Source: Nonomuraea turkmeniaca (lineage in GTDB: Bacteria > Actinomycetota > Actinomycetes > Streptosporangiales > Streptosporangiaceae). From it: DNA of 64,000 bases. The DNA lies in the NCBI RefSeq assembly GCF_005889735.1, contig NZ_VCKY01000006.1, positions 33,843 to 97,842 on the forward strand, given 5' to 3'. Within the stretch, counting starts at the first letter, position 1. Each line of letters starts with the position of its first letter. Below the pieces are notes generated by a model that saw only the letters and a list, made by a program, of their open reading frames with translations, was not told the origin of the DNA and did no database searches. Positions 8,735 to 17,902 of this stretch are shown here, piece by piece. A program made the translations under genes and the position numbers.

Positions 8735-8863
8735 TCAGGGGAGCCAGCGGATGTTGGGGTTGACGCGGCCGTTCTGGTCGAAGACGGCCTGGTTCTCCCA
8801 GGCGTCGCCGGAGTTGTTGATGTCTGGGCCGGCCGAGGACAACTCGCCATCGGCGCAGCTCAT
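8735..8863 (-). pseudogene. C-terminal remnant of a GH53 galactanase
   Basis: About 42 codons ending at the TGA at 8735-8737 read SSAGPDINNSGDAWENQAVF then DQNGRVNPNIRWLP. This is the C-terminal end of a GH53 arabinogalactan endo-beta-1,4-galactanase; the intact gene at 12750-13841 ends in the same way (NEWDNMAVFNW...INPHVRWTP). All catalytic parts are missing. The upstream edge coincides with the perfect hairpin at 8862-8900, so deletion ended at or near that hairpin. It marks a second galactanase once present in this locus. Confidence 0.75.
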
Positions 8864-8900
8864 GGTCTGGCGGCCCGGTGGTGCCGGGCCGCCAGACCAT
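8862..8900 (-). terminator. Perfect 17-bp hairpin terminator after the PL11 gene
   Basis: The arms 8862-8878 and 8884-8900 are perfect reverse complements (17 bases, ATGGTCTGGCGGCCCGG and its complement) around a five-base loop. It sits seven bases past the PL11 stop on the minus strand. It has no T tract, but a stem this long and GC-rich is a strong terminator candidate in actinomycetes. Confidence 0.8.
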
Positions 8901-8907
8901 TGGGCGG

Positions 8908-11145
8908 TCAGCGGACGTAGATGTTGGGTTGGGGCGGGGTGCTCATGCCGTTGCCGAGGAAGAAGCTGGGGTGTGGCGGCTGGTTGTAGGCGGTGTTCTG
9001 CCAGGCGATGGCGACGCGGTACTGGGCGTCGTGCATCAGCGTGTAGATCCGCCGGTCGGTCTCGCTAGTGGTGGCGTAGATGCGCAGCGCGGCGTTGTCG
9101 TCCCGGGGCAGGATGATCTCTTCACGCCAGTCGCCGAACAGGTCGCCGGACAGGGACGGGGTGGCCTTGGTGCCGTTGATGGAGTGCGCGCCGGAGGCGG
9201 TGAGCAGGCGGGTGTCGCTGCTGGTGCCGTACTTGTCGACGTGGTTGCCGTCCAGCAGTTCGCGCACCGGGTCGCCGTCCCACCAGGCCAGGAAGTTGTA
9301 GCTGCTGGGGTTGCGCCCGACGCTGCCGCCGGAGGCGTTGAAGAGGCTGCCCAGGCCGGTGCCGGTGCCCCAGAACTCGCCGCCGGCGTTGCCGGCGTGG
9401 ATGTCCGCGGCCACGCCGCGAGCCGGGCCCTCGCAGTTACAGGTGTTGTTCTTCTGCATGATGATCGAGCCGTTGCCGGCGTCGCGCAGCGTGGCGGCGG
9501 CGCCGGAGCTCTGCTCGTGGATCATCCAGATCTCCTTGCCGGCACGGCCGGGCACGAAGTCTCCGACGTGCAGGGCGTCGCCGTGGGCGTAGAAGCTGGT
9601 GGTGTAGCGGCCGGTGCCGTTGGCGTTGATGGTCATGCCGCCGTAGATGATCTCGTCGGTGCCGTTGCCGTCGACGTCGGCGATGGACAGCGAGTGCGCG
9701 CCGCGGCCGGTCCACTGGCTGCCGGCGCTGCTGGAGTCGAACTTCCAGCGCCGGGTGAGCTGGCCGTCGCGGAAGTCCCAGGCGGCGATCGCGCTCTTGG
9801 CGTAGTAGCCGCGGCCCATGATGAGGCTGGGGCGCTGGCCGTCCAGGTAGGCGGTGCCGGCCAGGAACCGGTCACCGCGGTTGCCGTAGTTGTCGCCCCA
9901 GTCGTTGATGTTGCCGCGGGCCGGGTCGAAGTTCACCGTGGACATGGCGGCGCCGGTGAGCCCGTTGAACATGGTCAGGTATTCGGGACCGGTGATGATG
10001 TAGCCGCTGGAGTTGCGGTGGTTCGCGCTGGCGTTGCCGATCACCTGCCCGGTGCCGGAGACGGTGCCGTCGCCGGTCTTGACCGCCAGCTCGGCCCGGC
10101 CGTCGCCGTCGTAGTCGTAGACCTGGAACTGCGTGTAGTGCGCGCCGGCCCGGATGTTGCGGCCCAGGTCGACGCGCCACAACCGCTGGCCGTTGAGCCG
10201 GTAGGCGTCGATGAAGACGTTGCTGGTGACCCCGGACTGGGAGTTGTCCTTCTGGTCGCTGGGGTCCCACTTGAGGAAGATCTCGTACTGCCCGTCGCCG
10301 TCCGCGTCGCCGACGCTCGCGTCTCCGGCGGTGTAATTGCTGCCGGGCCGGGAGATCGGCACGTCCAGGTAGGTGCCGCCGGTGAAGCGCAGCGACGGCT
10401 CGGACGCGGCCTGCTCCACCCCGTTCACGACTGCGCGGACGGTGTAGGAGGCATCCCCTGGCGCGCCGTTGTCCAGGTAGTTGGTGGCGTCGGTGAGAGG
10501 CGAGGAGTTCAGCTTGGTCGAGCCCCGGTAGAGGTTGAACCCGGTGCTGGCGCTCTCGGTGCCCAGCAGCCGCCACGACACCAGGTTGCCCGACCCGGAG
10601 CGGACGCTGACCAGGCCGCGGTTGAGATCCTCCATCTGCCGGCCGGTCGGGGTTGGGCCGCCGCCCTGGTCCGTCTCCAAGTAGTCGATGTTGGCCAGGC
10701 CGTCGGCGGCGGTCGGGCTCAACCGGATGATGTTGTCGCCCGCGTTCAGCGACACGGTCAGCGTCTTGGTCACCCACGTCGTCCAGGCGCCGGTGGGGTC
10801 GAACGCGCTGGCGGCATGTGCGACCGCGCCGTTGACCAGCACGTCCGCGGGACGGCCCGTGGTCCCGCCGTTGGCGTACCGGATCGCGATGGTGGCATCG
10901 CCGGCCGCGGCCGCGGTCACGGTGAACTGTGCCGCCGCGCCGGCCGCGTTGTTGCCGTTGCAGAATCCACTGCCGGAGAAGCCGGCGTGGTTGGACTCGA
11001 TGAAGCCGTCACACGTGGCGGGTGCGGTTTCCGCCTCGTAGCGGGTCGCCGCGGAGGCTTCCACGGCCATGACGAGGCCTGCGGCGGCCATCGTCAGCGC
11101 GACGCCGGCGGACAGCAGCGCGGTGCGTGGTCCACGTAAGGACAT
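8908..11145 (-). CDS. Secreted rhamnogalacturonan lyase (PL11) with CBM35-like domain
   Basis: A 745-residue secreted lyase that cleaves the rhamnose-galacturonate backbone of rhamnogalacturonan I by beta-elimination. After the signal peptide comes a CBM35-like module (about 36-150: RYEAETAP...GFSGSGFCNG...NIIRLSPTAADG), then the PL11 domain, opening with MEDLNRGLVSVRSGSGNLVS and showing the family's calcium-binding DxDxDG repeats (GDADGDGQYEI, YDYDGDGRAEL, ADVDGNGTDEI) and the closing PHPSFFLGNGM. The chosen start is ATG 11145, with GGAG six bases upstream; an in-frame TTG at 11157 contains that ribosome site. It is next to CE12 and GH53 genes acting on the same polymer. Confidence 0.93.
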   Translation of the reverse strand: MSLRGPRTALLSAGVALTMAAAGLVMAVEASAATRYEAETAPATCDGFIESNHAGFSGSGFCNGNNAAGAAAQFTVTAAAAGDATIAIRYANGGTTGRPADVLVNGAVAHAASAFDPTGAWTTWVTKTLTVSLNAGDNIIRLSPTAADGLANIDYLETDQGGGPTPTGRQMEDLNRGLVSVRSGSGNLVSWRLLGTESASTGFNLYRGSTKLNSSPLTDATNYLDNGAPGDASYTVRAVVNGVEQAASEPSLRFTGGTYLDVPISRPGSNYTAGDASVGDADGDGQYEIFLKWDPSDQKDNSQSGVTSNVFIDAYRLNGQRLWRVDLGRNIRAGAHYTQFQVYDYDGDGRAELAVKTGDGTVSGTGQVIGNASANHRNSSGYIITGPEYLTMFNGLTGAAMSTVNFDPARGNINDWGDNYGNRGDRFLAGTAYLDGQRPSLIMGRGYYAKSAIAAWDFRDGQLTRRWKFDSSSAGSQWTGRGAHSLSIADVDGNGTDEIIYGGMTINANGTGRYTTSFYAHGDALHVGDFVPGRAGKEIWMIHEQSSGAAATLRDAGNGSIIMQKNNTCNCEGPARGVAADIHAGNAGGEFWGTGTGLGSLFNASGGSVGRNPSSYNFLAWWDGDPVRELLDGNHVDKYGTSSDTRLLTASGAHSINGTKATPSLSGDLFGDWREEIILPRDDNAALRIYATTSETDRRIYTLMHDAQYRVAIAWQNTAYNQPPHPSFFLGNGMSTPPQPNIYVR

Positions 11146-11175
11146 GAGGAACTCCAATAGGTAGGTCGGGGGTGG

Positions 11176-12681
11176 TTATCGCAGGTACGGCACCGGCGAC
11201 AGGTTCAGCTCGCGCATGCGCTGCAGGACGAGCTTGGCCATCTCGTTCGCTCCATAGGAGGAGAAGTGCGTGTTGTCATTGAGCTCGGGCAGGTAGAGGC
11301 GGCCCGAGCCGTTCGGGCCGAGCCCCTCTACGAGTGCCTCGCTCGCGCCGGTCAGGTCGATCAGCGGAGCGTTCTGCGCCGCCGCCACCTGCCGCATCGT
11401 CGCCGGGAGATTGGCGCCCACACCGTTGACGTGCAGCGCCGTCGAAGTCAGCGTTCCGTCGGCGGCGAACAGCCGACGCACCGGAGGCGTGACGAGCACC
11501 GGCGTCCCGCCCTGCGACCGCACCTGGGTGACCAGGCTGGTCAGGTTCGAGGCGAACGCCGAGGCCGTCGTCGACTTGTCGTTGTGCCCGAACTGGATCA
11601 GCACCATGTCGCCGCTCCTGATCAGCGGCTTCATCGCGGGGAACAGCGCCGCGTTGGACAGGAAGCTCCCCGAGCTCTCGCCCGAGTCGCCGTAGTTGGC
11701 CACCGACAGGCCCCGCTTGAAGTACTGCGGGAGCTGCTGCCCCCACCCGGTGTACGGCGCGACCGGCTGGTCGCAGACGGTCGAGTCGCCCGCCAGGTAC
11801 AGCACCAGCCCGCTCGCCGGGGCCAGCCCGATCCCGTCCAACTTCGGAGTCGACCCGGAGAACACCAGGTCCAGCCCCGGTGTCCCGGTGCCGCCCTGTC
11901 CCGTGGGCTGCCCTTCCGGCTGGCGCACGTTCAGCGTGAACGAATACCGCGCGTACGACCCCGCCGCCGTTGACACGGCAGGCAGCACGGTACGGCGGGC
12001 CTCCGCCTGCACGCTGGTCACGCCCGGACTGGCCGGGTCGCCCAGGACCACGGTCACGTCGTAGTCGCCCGGCTGGACGTCGAAGTGGCAGGTGATCGGC
12101 GAGGTGCCGGTGCACCTCGACCGCAGCGCCGGATCCGGCTCCGACCCCGGCGGGGTACCGGTGCCGGCGCCGAAGACCTTGAAGTCGGTGATACTCGCCC
12201 ACGTCGACGCGGCGAGCCCGGTCACCGTGATCCGCACGTACCGCGCGGTCGCGGTGAAGGCGTCGCTCTGCACCTGGGCGGCGGTCGTGCTGGTCGTCCG
12301 GTCGGCCACCCGCGTCCAGGCCGTGCCGTCGGTGGAGACCGAGACGTGGTACCTGTAGGTGCGGGCGAACTCCCAGCGCACCTCGGTGCCACTCAGCGTC
12401 GCCGCGCTTCCGAGGTCGACCTGCCACCAGTGGCCGGTCCTGTTGTCGGCGGCGCACCAGCGGGTGGCGCTGTCGCCGTCGTTGGCCAGGGACGGTCCGC
12501 GACCGGACTGGCTGGAGTCGGCACTCGCGGCCTTGCCCAGCGCCAGATCCGTCACCGCTCCGGCCGGCGTCGCGAGCGGTACGGCCAGCAGGCCGAGTAG
12601 GAGGGTGAGGAAGGCGAGAACGACGAGCCTCGAAGAACCCGGTGGGCCGAGCACGAGGCGACCTGACCGAGATGAACCCAT
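11176..12681 (-). CDS. Secreted rhamnogalacturonan acetylesterase (CE12) with F5/8-type C domain
   Basis: A 501-residue SGNH-fold esterase that removes acetyl groups from rhamnogalacturonan, making the backbone open to the neighbouring PL11 lyase. Order: signal peptide (to about 43, ending PAGAV), an F5/8 type C / CBM32-like domain (about 44-172, DNRTGHWWQVDLGSAATLSG), a beta-rich middle domain typical of CE12 (CHFDVQPGDYDVTV), then the SGNH domain with GDSTVC near 300 (serine block), IQFGHNDKS (Gly/Asn blocks) and DNTHFSSYG (Asp-His). The start is ATG 12681, where the signal peptide begins; only a weak GTGGATC precedes it. Same direction as, and 30 bases from, PL11. Confidence 0.9.
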   Translation of the reverse strand: MGSSRSGRLVLGPPGSSRLVVLAFLTLLLGLLAVPLATPAGAVTDLALGKAASADSSQSGRGPSLANDGDSATRWCAADNRTGHWWQVDLGSAATLSGTEVRWEFARTYRYHVSVSTDGTAWTRVADRTTSTTAAQVQSDAFTATARYVRITVTGLAASTWASITDFKVFGAGTGTPPGSEPDPALRSRCTGTSPITCHFDVQPGDYDVTVVLGDPASPGVTSVQAEARRTVLPAVSTAAGSYARYSFTLNVRQPEGQPTGQGGTGTPGLDLVFSGSTPKLDGIGLAPASGLVLYLAGDSTVCDQPVAPYTGWGQQLPQYFKRGLSVANYGDSGESSGSFLSNAALFPAMKPLIRSGDMVLIQFGHNDKSTTASAFASNLTSLVTQVRSQGGTPVLVTPPVRRLFAADGTLTSTALHVNGVGANLPATMRQVAAAQNAPLIDLTGASEALVEGLGPNGSGRLYLPELNDNTHFSSYGANEMAKLVLQRMRELNLSPVPYLR

Positions 12682-12749
12682 GCTGATCCACGCTTTCTCG
12701 TGAGGCGGTGGAGACGGACGCGGCTCGGCTGGAGCTGCCTCGCTCCGGC

Positions 12750-13841
12750 TTACGGTGTCCACCGGACGTGGGGGTTGATGTGACCGGTCCAGTTGAAGAC
12801 GGCCATGTTGTCCCACTCGTTACCACTGCTCGCGATGTTCGCCGGGTCCCAGCCGTTGCCGGGCACGGCGTACCAGGTCGGCTCCCAATAGAAGACCCCG
12901 ATCGCACCCGCGTTACGAGCGGTGCTCTGCACCGCCGCGAACTGCGCGCCCTGCCCCTGCCAGGTCATCCGGTACCCCGAGCAGCCCGAGGTCACCACGT
13001 TGCGCGTGGAGTCGGCGTTGTCCGCGGTGAAGGGGTAGGCGGTCTCGGCGATCACCACGTCCTTGCCGTACCTGGCCCGCATGTCGGCGATGACCGTGGA
13101 CAGGTTGGACGTCGTGCCGTGCCACATGCAGTAGTAGGACAGGGCGGTGATGTCCCAGGACACGCCCTTGGCCCGGATCCCGTCGTAGAACCAGCGGGCA
13201 GAGGACAGGCTCTCCGCCAATGCCGTGTGGATGATCACCTGCGTATCGGGGTTGCACGCCTTGGTCGCGTTGTAACCGGCCTTGAGCAGGAGGCTCAGGT
13301 TCGTGAAGTCGTTGTTGGTCACCCTGCCGTCGTCCCACAGCATGCCGGTGTTGATCTCGTTGCCGATCTGGACGCTGTCCGGGACGGTGCCCTGTGCCTT
13401 GAGACTGGTGCACACGTCGTAGGTGTAGTCGTAGACGTCGGCCTGCAGCTGGCTGATGCCGTGGCTGGCCCAGGCGGCCGGCTTGTACTGCTTGCCGGGG
13501 TCGGCCCAGGTGTCGGAGTAGTGGAAGTCGACCATCAGCTTCAGCCCTTTGGCCTTGACCGCCCTGGCCTGCTGCAGCACCTTGGCCTTGTTGTTGTAGC
13601 CGCTGATCGGGTTGTTCCAGATCCGCAGGCGGGCGTAGTTGACGCCGACCCCCTTGAGGACGTCCAGCGGATCTCGCTGCACGCCACCGGCGTCGTAGTA
13701 CTTCGTGCCCAGATCCAGCGCGCGTTGCAAGGAGGAGACATCAGCGCCGAGCATGCTGAGCGATGCGGCGGCGTGGGCCGGTTGCCCGACGGGGACGGTC
13801 GCGGCGGCGCATAACACCAGTGCCACCAAGATCCTTTTCAT
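12750..13841 (-). CDS. Secreted arabinogalactan endo-beta-1,4-galactanase (GH53)
   Basis: A 363-residue secreted enzyme that cuts beta-1,4-galactan, a side chain of rhamnogalacturonan I. The signal peptide (MKRILVALVLCAAATVPVGQ) ends at AHAA. The TIM barrel holds the GH53 hallmarks: GADVSSLQRALDLGTKYYD, VNYARLRIWNNP, VDFHYSDTWADPGKQ, acid/base glutamate in VQIGNEINTGMLW and nucleophile in IAETAYPF. Length is normal. GAGGATCCC just before the ATG serves as ribosome site. It is the first gene of the minus-strand GH53-CE12-PL11 set (gaps 68 and 30 bases), which together would dismantle galactan-decorated, acetylated rhamnogalacturonan. Confidence 0.93.
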   Translation of the reverse strand: MKRILVALVLCAAATVPVGQPAHAAASLSMLGADVSSLQRALDLGTKYYDAGGVQRDPLDVLKGVGVNYARLRIWNNPISGYNNKAKVLQQARAVKAKGLKLMVDFHYSDTWADPGKQYKPAAWASHGISQLQADVYDYTYDVCTSLKAQGTVPDSVQIGNEINTGMLWDDGRVTNNDFTNLSLLLKAGYNATKACNPDTQVIIHTALAESLSSARWFYDGIRAKGVSWDITALSYYCMWHGTTSNLSTVIADMRARYGKDVVIAETAYPFTADNADSTRNVVTSGCSGYRMTWQGQGAQFAAVQSTARNAGAIGVFYWEPTWYAVPGNGWDPANIASSGNEWDNMAVFNWTGHINPHVRWTP

Positions 13842-14500
13842 GGGATCCTCCTCAGGACAGAGATCAGAAAACGTGGATCAAAGCAGCTGCCGGGGCGGGC
13901 GGCGCGGCTGATCATGCACAGGGTTCAGCGCCCGTCGGCCGTCCCTTGGTTGACGGGCACCACGGACAGACCGACTGGCGCCCGGGCCCGGGGCACGAGT
14001 GGGTGGTCAGTCCGTTTGCGCCGTCCTGATGCCGCTGCGCCGGGAGCCGGAGCAGGCAGTCGCAGTCAGGCGGATGTCGTGTCGCCGCATGTTCTGCGGC
14101 GACGGGGGGTGACCGGGATCGGGTGCGAAGCCGCAGGCAGGGTGGGGGGTGAGGCCACGCGTCCTCCTCACAGACTCGATGATGCTCTGTGAACGTGCAC
14201 AGTAATGCACAACATGCCTTGCTCAAAGAGTCCGTTCGAAATCCGAGGTCCATGCGCCGCTGGCAAAAACACCATCTCGATCGACGGGGAAAACGCCGTC
14301 ATCTGCGCTGTGAACGCTCCCAGAGTATTCCGGCACACCCCGGGAGCGGTCTGAAAGTTTCAAGCGCCGGGACCGACGTCGCGGCAATGACGCAAGTGCT
14401 GCAAGCGCATCAGCGGCGGACGCCGTACCCGCGAACGCCACCGGAAGTCTTGACGCGCCGATGTTAACGCTTCTACGCTCGCAGTCGTTATATCGATTCA
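13842..14500. other. Long leader/promoter region between GH53 and the PL11 remnant
   Basis: No gene is recognisable in 659 bases. It must contain the promoter for the minus-strand GH53-CE12-PL11 genes and, at its right end, that of the broken plus-strand PL11 gene. Two operator-like elements are seen: TGTGAACGTGCACA at 14188-14201 and a half-site TGTTAACG at 14462-14469. The part from 14170 to 14350 is less GC-rich than the coding DNA around it. Confidence 0.5.
14188..14201. promoter_or_regulatory. LacI-type operator candidate
   Basis: TGTGAACGTGCACA differs by one base from the perfect palindrome TGTGAACGTTCACA, a pattern common for LacI-family regulators of sugar genes in actinomycetes. 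It lies about 350 bases before GH53 and 300 before the PL11 remnant. No LacI-family gene is in the window, so the regulator would be elsewhere. Confidence 0.35.
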
Positions 14501-14855
14501 ATGGCTCCGACCCCCCAGGAGCTTCCCGTGCACCCCGCCCGCTCAGCCCTCACCGTCGCGGCCACCCTCGTGCGCCCTCTACCGGCCTCGCCCACCGAAG
14601 CCGAACCCCGGATCAAGAGGGAGTGCCTAGACCGTGGCCTTGTCGCCACGACGACGCCGGGAGGCGTCTTCCTGACCTGGCATTTCCCGGGGAGCAAGGT
14701 GATCGGAGCAGGTCCGAGCGGGATGCTCGGCGCCGACTTCCGCGTCTACCTCGACGGCCACCCGACCGCCACGGTCACCGACAGCACGACCTACCTCGGC
14801 CCCGCCAGCACGCCCACCTCCCAGTACGGCGTCGCGCCGATCGGAGGCCATAGGA
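14501..14855 (+). pseudogene. N-terminal remnant of a second PL11 rhamnogalacturonan lyase
   Basis: From ATG 14501 the frame reads as a signal-peptide region and then ECLDRGLVATTTPGGVFLTW, FPGSKVIGAGPSGMLGADFR, VYLDGHPTATVTDSTTYL and SQYGVAPIGG. This is the fibronectin-like opening of a PL11 lyase; compare MEDLNRGLVSVRSGSGNLVS in the intact gene at 8908-11145. At about 14855 it runs into transposase sequence on the other strand and the rest of the lyase (some 500 residues) is missing. The start is kept, with promoter-like DNA before it. It shows that the locus once had two lyases of this family. Confidence 0.75.
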
Positions 14856-14859
14856 GGGC

Positions 14860-15540
14860 TCCCACAAGCCCTATACATGAATCGTTTTACGACGTCCATC
14901 TGTACAAAGGCGGAGGTGAAGAGCGGATCCCGATCGTGAATCAGGAACCGCAGCCCGGCGATACGCTCCCCCCAGTCCATCACCAGGTTGCGGGCCTGCT
15001 GCACCGTCCATGCTCCGGTCGGGTGTGCGGCCACTCCGGCCAGGTGCAGTCGCCGGGTACCACGCTCGATGAAGATCAGCACATACAGCCGTTTGAGCAG
15101 TGTCGTCTCGACCACCAGGAAGTCACACGCGATGATCGCGTGCGCCTGGGCGGCCAGGAACTGCCGCCAGGTCGGCCCGGCCCGGCGAGGCACCGGATCG
15201 ATACAGGCCGCATGCAGGATCTCCCACACCGTAGAGGCCGCGATCGTGTGCCCCAGGCACGCCAACTCACCCTGAATTCTCCATTGCCCCCAGATCGGAT
15301 TCTCCCGCGCCATCCGAACGATCAGCGCCTTGACCTGCCAGCGGGTGCCGGACCGTCCCGGGCGGCGCCTGTCGGTGAGGGTCCACTTACGCACCACAAG
15401 GTCACGATGCCAAGCAAGATCGCCGCCGGGGGAACCGGGAACACCTCCGCCCACCGGCGGTGAACCAGCCGAGATCAGCCCGGACCAGCACCGCCAGCAG
15501 GCCGAACAAGCCCCTCACCAACCGGTAGACAAGCGACAGC
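14860..15540 (-). mobile_element. Truncated, frameshifted integrase-core transposase
   Basis: Read on the minus strand, LVRGLFGLLAVLVRADLGW (from about 15535) is the usual N-terminus of an actinobacterial rve-type transposase. A deletion and frame change follow, then RRWAEVFPVPPAA, another shift, and a good stretch: LAWHRDLVVRKW, RENPIWGQWRIQGELACLGH, ASTVWEILHAACIDPVPRRA, IACDFLVVET (first catalytic Asp) and FLIHDRDPLFTSAF (second Asp). The end with the catalytic Glu is missing where the sequence meets the PL11 remnant. It is therefore inactive. No clear terminal inverted repeats remain. Its insertion or decay probably destroyed the PL11 gene. Confidence 0.8.
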
Positions 15541-15743
15541 ACCACCCCGCGATGGCCGCCGCTCTGATCGCGCAGCAGAACTCCAGCTCACAGCACGAAA
15601 CCGTGTTTCCGAGCGGGACACGAATCACTTCCAGCGCAGAGACCCTCGTTCCGGGCGGCAGAGCCGAGGGCGCCGAGTGGCTGATCCTGGTCACCCGAGA
15701 TCATGTTTCGTGCCGAGGATTGATGAGTAGGCTGGTCGCCACC

Positions 15744-15773
15744 TCGGCGACTGTCAGGACGGACAGTCGCCGA
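15744..15773 (-). terminator. Hairpin terminator after the sialidase gene
   Basis: TCGGCGACTGTC at 15744-15755 is a perfect complement of GACAGTCGCCGA at 15762-15773, with a six-base loop. It begins 12 bases past the sialidase stop on the minus strand, and is the likely terminator of that gene. Confidence 0.75.
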
Positions 15774-15785
15774 TGTGTCATCACG

Positions 15786-17687
15786 TCAACTCGCATCGAT
15801 CGTTTCGAATGGCAGCCGCAGCCGCAGCTGGCCAGCGATGGGCACATTGTGGGTACGGATCTCGGAAAGCTCCTCGGCCGTCAACGCGCGACCGTACAAC
15901 CGGAACTCGTCGAGCGTGCCGAGGAACCGGTTGGCGCCGTCGAGCCGCTGGCCGACGGACAGGCCGTGGACGCCGAACTCGCGGCCGTTGGTGACGGAGC
16001 CGGGCGGCGTGGTGCCCGTCGCGACCGGGACACCGTCGACGTACATCGTGAGCCGGCGGTCGATCCGCTGTAGCGCGATGTGGTGCCAGGCCCCGTCGTT
16101 GTATGCCGCCGGCGACGCCAGCGTCACTGCGGTGCCCAGGCCGGTGCCGAGGAACGCCCGGATGCGGTTGCTCGCCGGTTCGGCCAGCAGCCACATCTGC
16201 GGCGCCGCATTGATCCGGTACGCCGACAGGATGGTGTGCGAGCCGGTGGCCGCGTTGTACCGGAACCACGTCATGGCCGTGAAGTCGCCGTCCTCCACGT
16301 CCACGGCGGGCGTGTACGGCACCTCGACGCCGTCGTCGACCTTGTCCAGCGCCAGGCCCTTGCCGTACCGGCCGCCGGTCAGCCTCGCGTCGCCCCGCAC
16401 GTACGCGGTGTTGTCGTGCCGCGGTGACACGTCCGGGGTCGTCGGGCCCGGCACCGGCGGCGGTGGGAAGCCCGCCGGGGTGCCGTTCGGGGTGCCGAGG
16501 TGCGCCTCGTTGAACCGGGCCCAGCGGATGGTCTCGTACGGGGTGGTGGCACCGGCCTCGTAGAGCAGTCCCGCCATGATCCCGTGGGTGGCGTCGGTGC
16601 CGATCTCGACCATGTCGGAGTAGGCCGTCGGCCCCCACCAGAAGACCTTGCCCTGGTCCCAGGTCTGCCACGTCTGCGCCTCGTCGAACGACGACCGGAT
16701 CGCCATGACTTCGCGAGCGCCCGGATGCGCGACTGTGGAGATCATGATGCGGTTGCGGGCGTCACCTTCGTCGGTGGCGGTCAGTCGCAGCAGCGACGCC
16801 TGCACCTGCACCGTGGAGAAGGTCGGCAACGTCTGGAAGTAGCCGTCGAAGCTCTCGCCGCCGTCGCTGGAGTGGGCGTACGCCCGCACCCCGTCCGACG
16901 CGGAGGCGACCTCGCGGGCGCTGACGTAGAGCCGGCCGTCGGTCAGCTCGACCACCGTGGTCTCGGTGGGTTTGGTCCGTCCCTCCACGTCGGCGATGGT
17001 GGCACCGATCTGCCAGGTGACGCCACCGTCGTCGCTGTAGTACAGGTGGGCGCCGAAGATCGGCAGCTCGTCGCCGTCGCTCATCTCGTGCATGGAGCTG
17101 ACGATCAGCCGGCCGGCGTGCGGGCCGCGTTTGAGCTGGATGCCGTGCACCGGCCCGTTGGCGATGAACCGGTCCCACTCCGGCCGCTTGAGGTGCGGCA
17201 TCTCTCGTGGGGCGGTCCACGTCGCCCCGTGGTCGTCGCTGGTCAGCAGGTACACGTCCCGGTCGCAGGGAGGGCATGCACCGTAGGCGTTGCGGTTGGC
17301 CAGGATCACGATGCGGCCGGTGCGTTCGTCCACGACCGGTACCGGGTTGCCGAGGGTGTCCCCGCCGGCCTCCGCGATCAGTTGCACCGGCCCCCACGTG
17401 ACGCCGCCATCGGTGGAGCGCTTCAGCACGAGGTCGATGTCGGCGTCGTCGTTGCAGGATCGCTCCCGCCCCTCCACGATCGCCAGCAGGTCACCGTTGG
17501 TGGCTTTCACCAGGGTGGGGATGCGGTAGCAGAAGTACCCCGCCTCTCCGCGGCTAAACAGGACGTCGTCGGTGGCCACCGGCTCGGCCGCCGTGGCGGC
17601 GGAGCCGGTGGTCACCAAGGCGGTGGCGGCCATCAGCGCGACCACCATCGGTCGAATCACGGCGGACAGTAGTCGGCGGGTTACCAT
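15786..17687 (-). CDS. Secreted sialidase (GH33) with LamG-like domain
   Basis: A 633-residue secreted exo-sialidase. The start ATG 17687 follows GGGAGCAGAT; a signal peptide ends near ATAA (38). The catalytic propeller shows the arginine motif GYFCYRIPTLV (variant of FRIP), several Asp boxes (STDGGVTWG, SDDHGATWT, SDDGGVTWQ, SSDGGESFD), a GREVAS-like segment and the YSDMVEI region before the domain ends near 430. The C-terminal 190 residues are a concanavalin/LamG-like domain (DFTAMTWFRYNAATGSHTI, YVDGVPVATG, GTLDEFRLYGRAL). It frees sialic or related nonulosonic acids from glycoconjugates. It stands alone between remnants, with its own terminator. Confidence 0.9.
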   Translation of the reverse strand: MVTRRLLSAVIRPMVVALMAATALVTTGSAATAAEPVATDDVLFSRGEAGYFCYRIPTLVKATNGDLLAIVEGRERSCNDDADIDLVLKRSTDGGVTWGPVQLIAEAGGDTLGNPVPVVDERTGRIVILANRNAYGACPPCDRDVYLLTSDDHGATWTAPREMPHLKRPEWDRFIANGPVHGIQLKRGPHAGRLIVSSMHEMSDGDELPIFGAHLYYSDDGGVTWQIGATIADVEGRTKPTETTVVELTDGRLYVSAREVASASDGVRAYAHSSDGGESFDGYFQTLPTFSTVQVQASLLRLTATDEGDARNRIMISTVAHPGAREVMAIRSSFDEAQTWQTWDQGKVFWWGPTAYSDMVEIGTDATHGIMAGLLYEAGATTPYETIRWARFNEAHLGTPNGTPAGFPPPPVPGPTTPDVSPRHDNTAYVRGDARLTGGRYGKGLALDKVDDGVEVPYTPAVDVEDGDFTAMTWFRYNAATGSHTILSAYRINAAPQMWLLAEPASNRIRAFLGTGLGTAVTLASPAAYNDGAWHHIALQRIDRRLTMYVDGVPVATGTTPPGSVTNGREFGVHGLSVGQRLDGANRFLGTLDEFRLYGRALTAEELSEIRTHNVPIAGQLRLRLPFETIDAS

Positions 17688-17902
17688 ATCTGCTCCCTGG
17701 CGATCTCGAAAGGCGCGGAAGCCACGGCGGACGACAACCGTCGGTGACTCCGGCCGGATCCTTGTCTCGGTTTCACGTGCGATACCTCCTACTGGTCGAC
17801 GGGACGGCGGATCGAGCTTCGTCACATCCCCGAAGCGCGTGCTGGCGAGCGCCTCCTTTACCCCACGAACAGAGCCCCGGCCGGCCGGTCCTCTGTGGAC
17901 GG

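Noticed and set aside
8878..11139. A 753-codon open frame on the plus strand
   Set aside because: It lies exactly antisense to the PL11 gene, reads as repetitive Val/Gly/Ala-rich sequence with no family, and arises from the codon bias of high-GC DNA.
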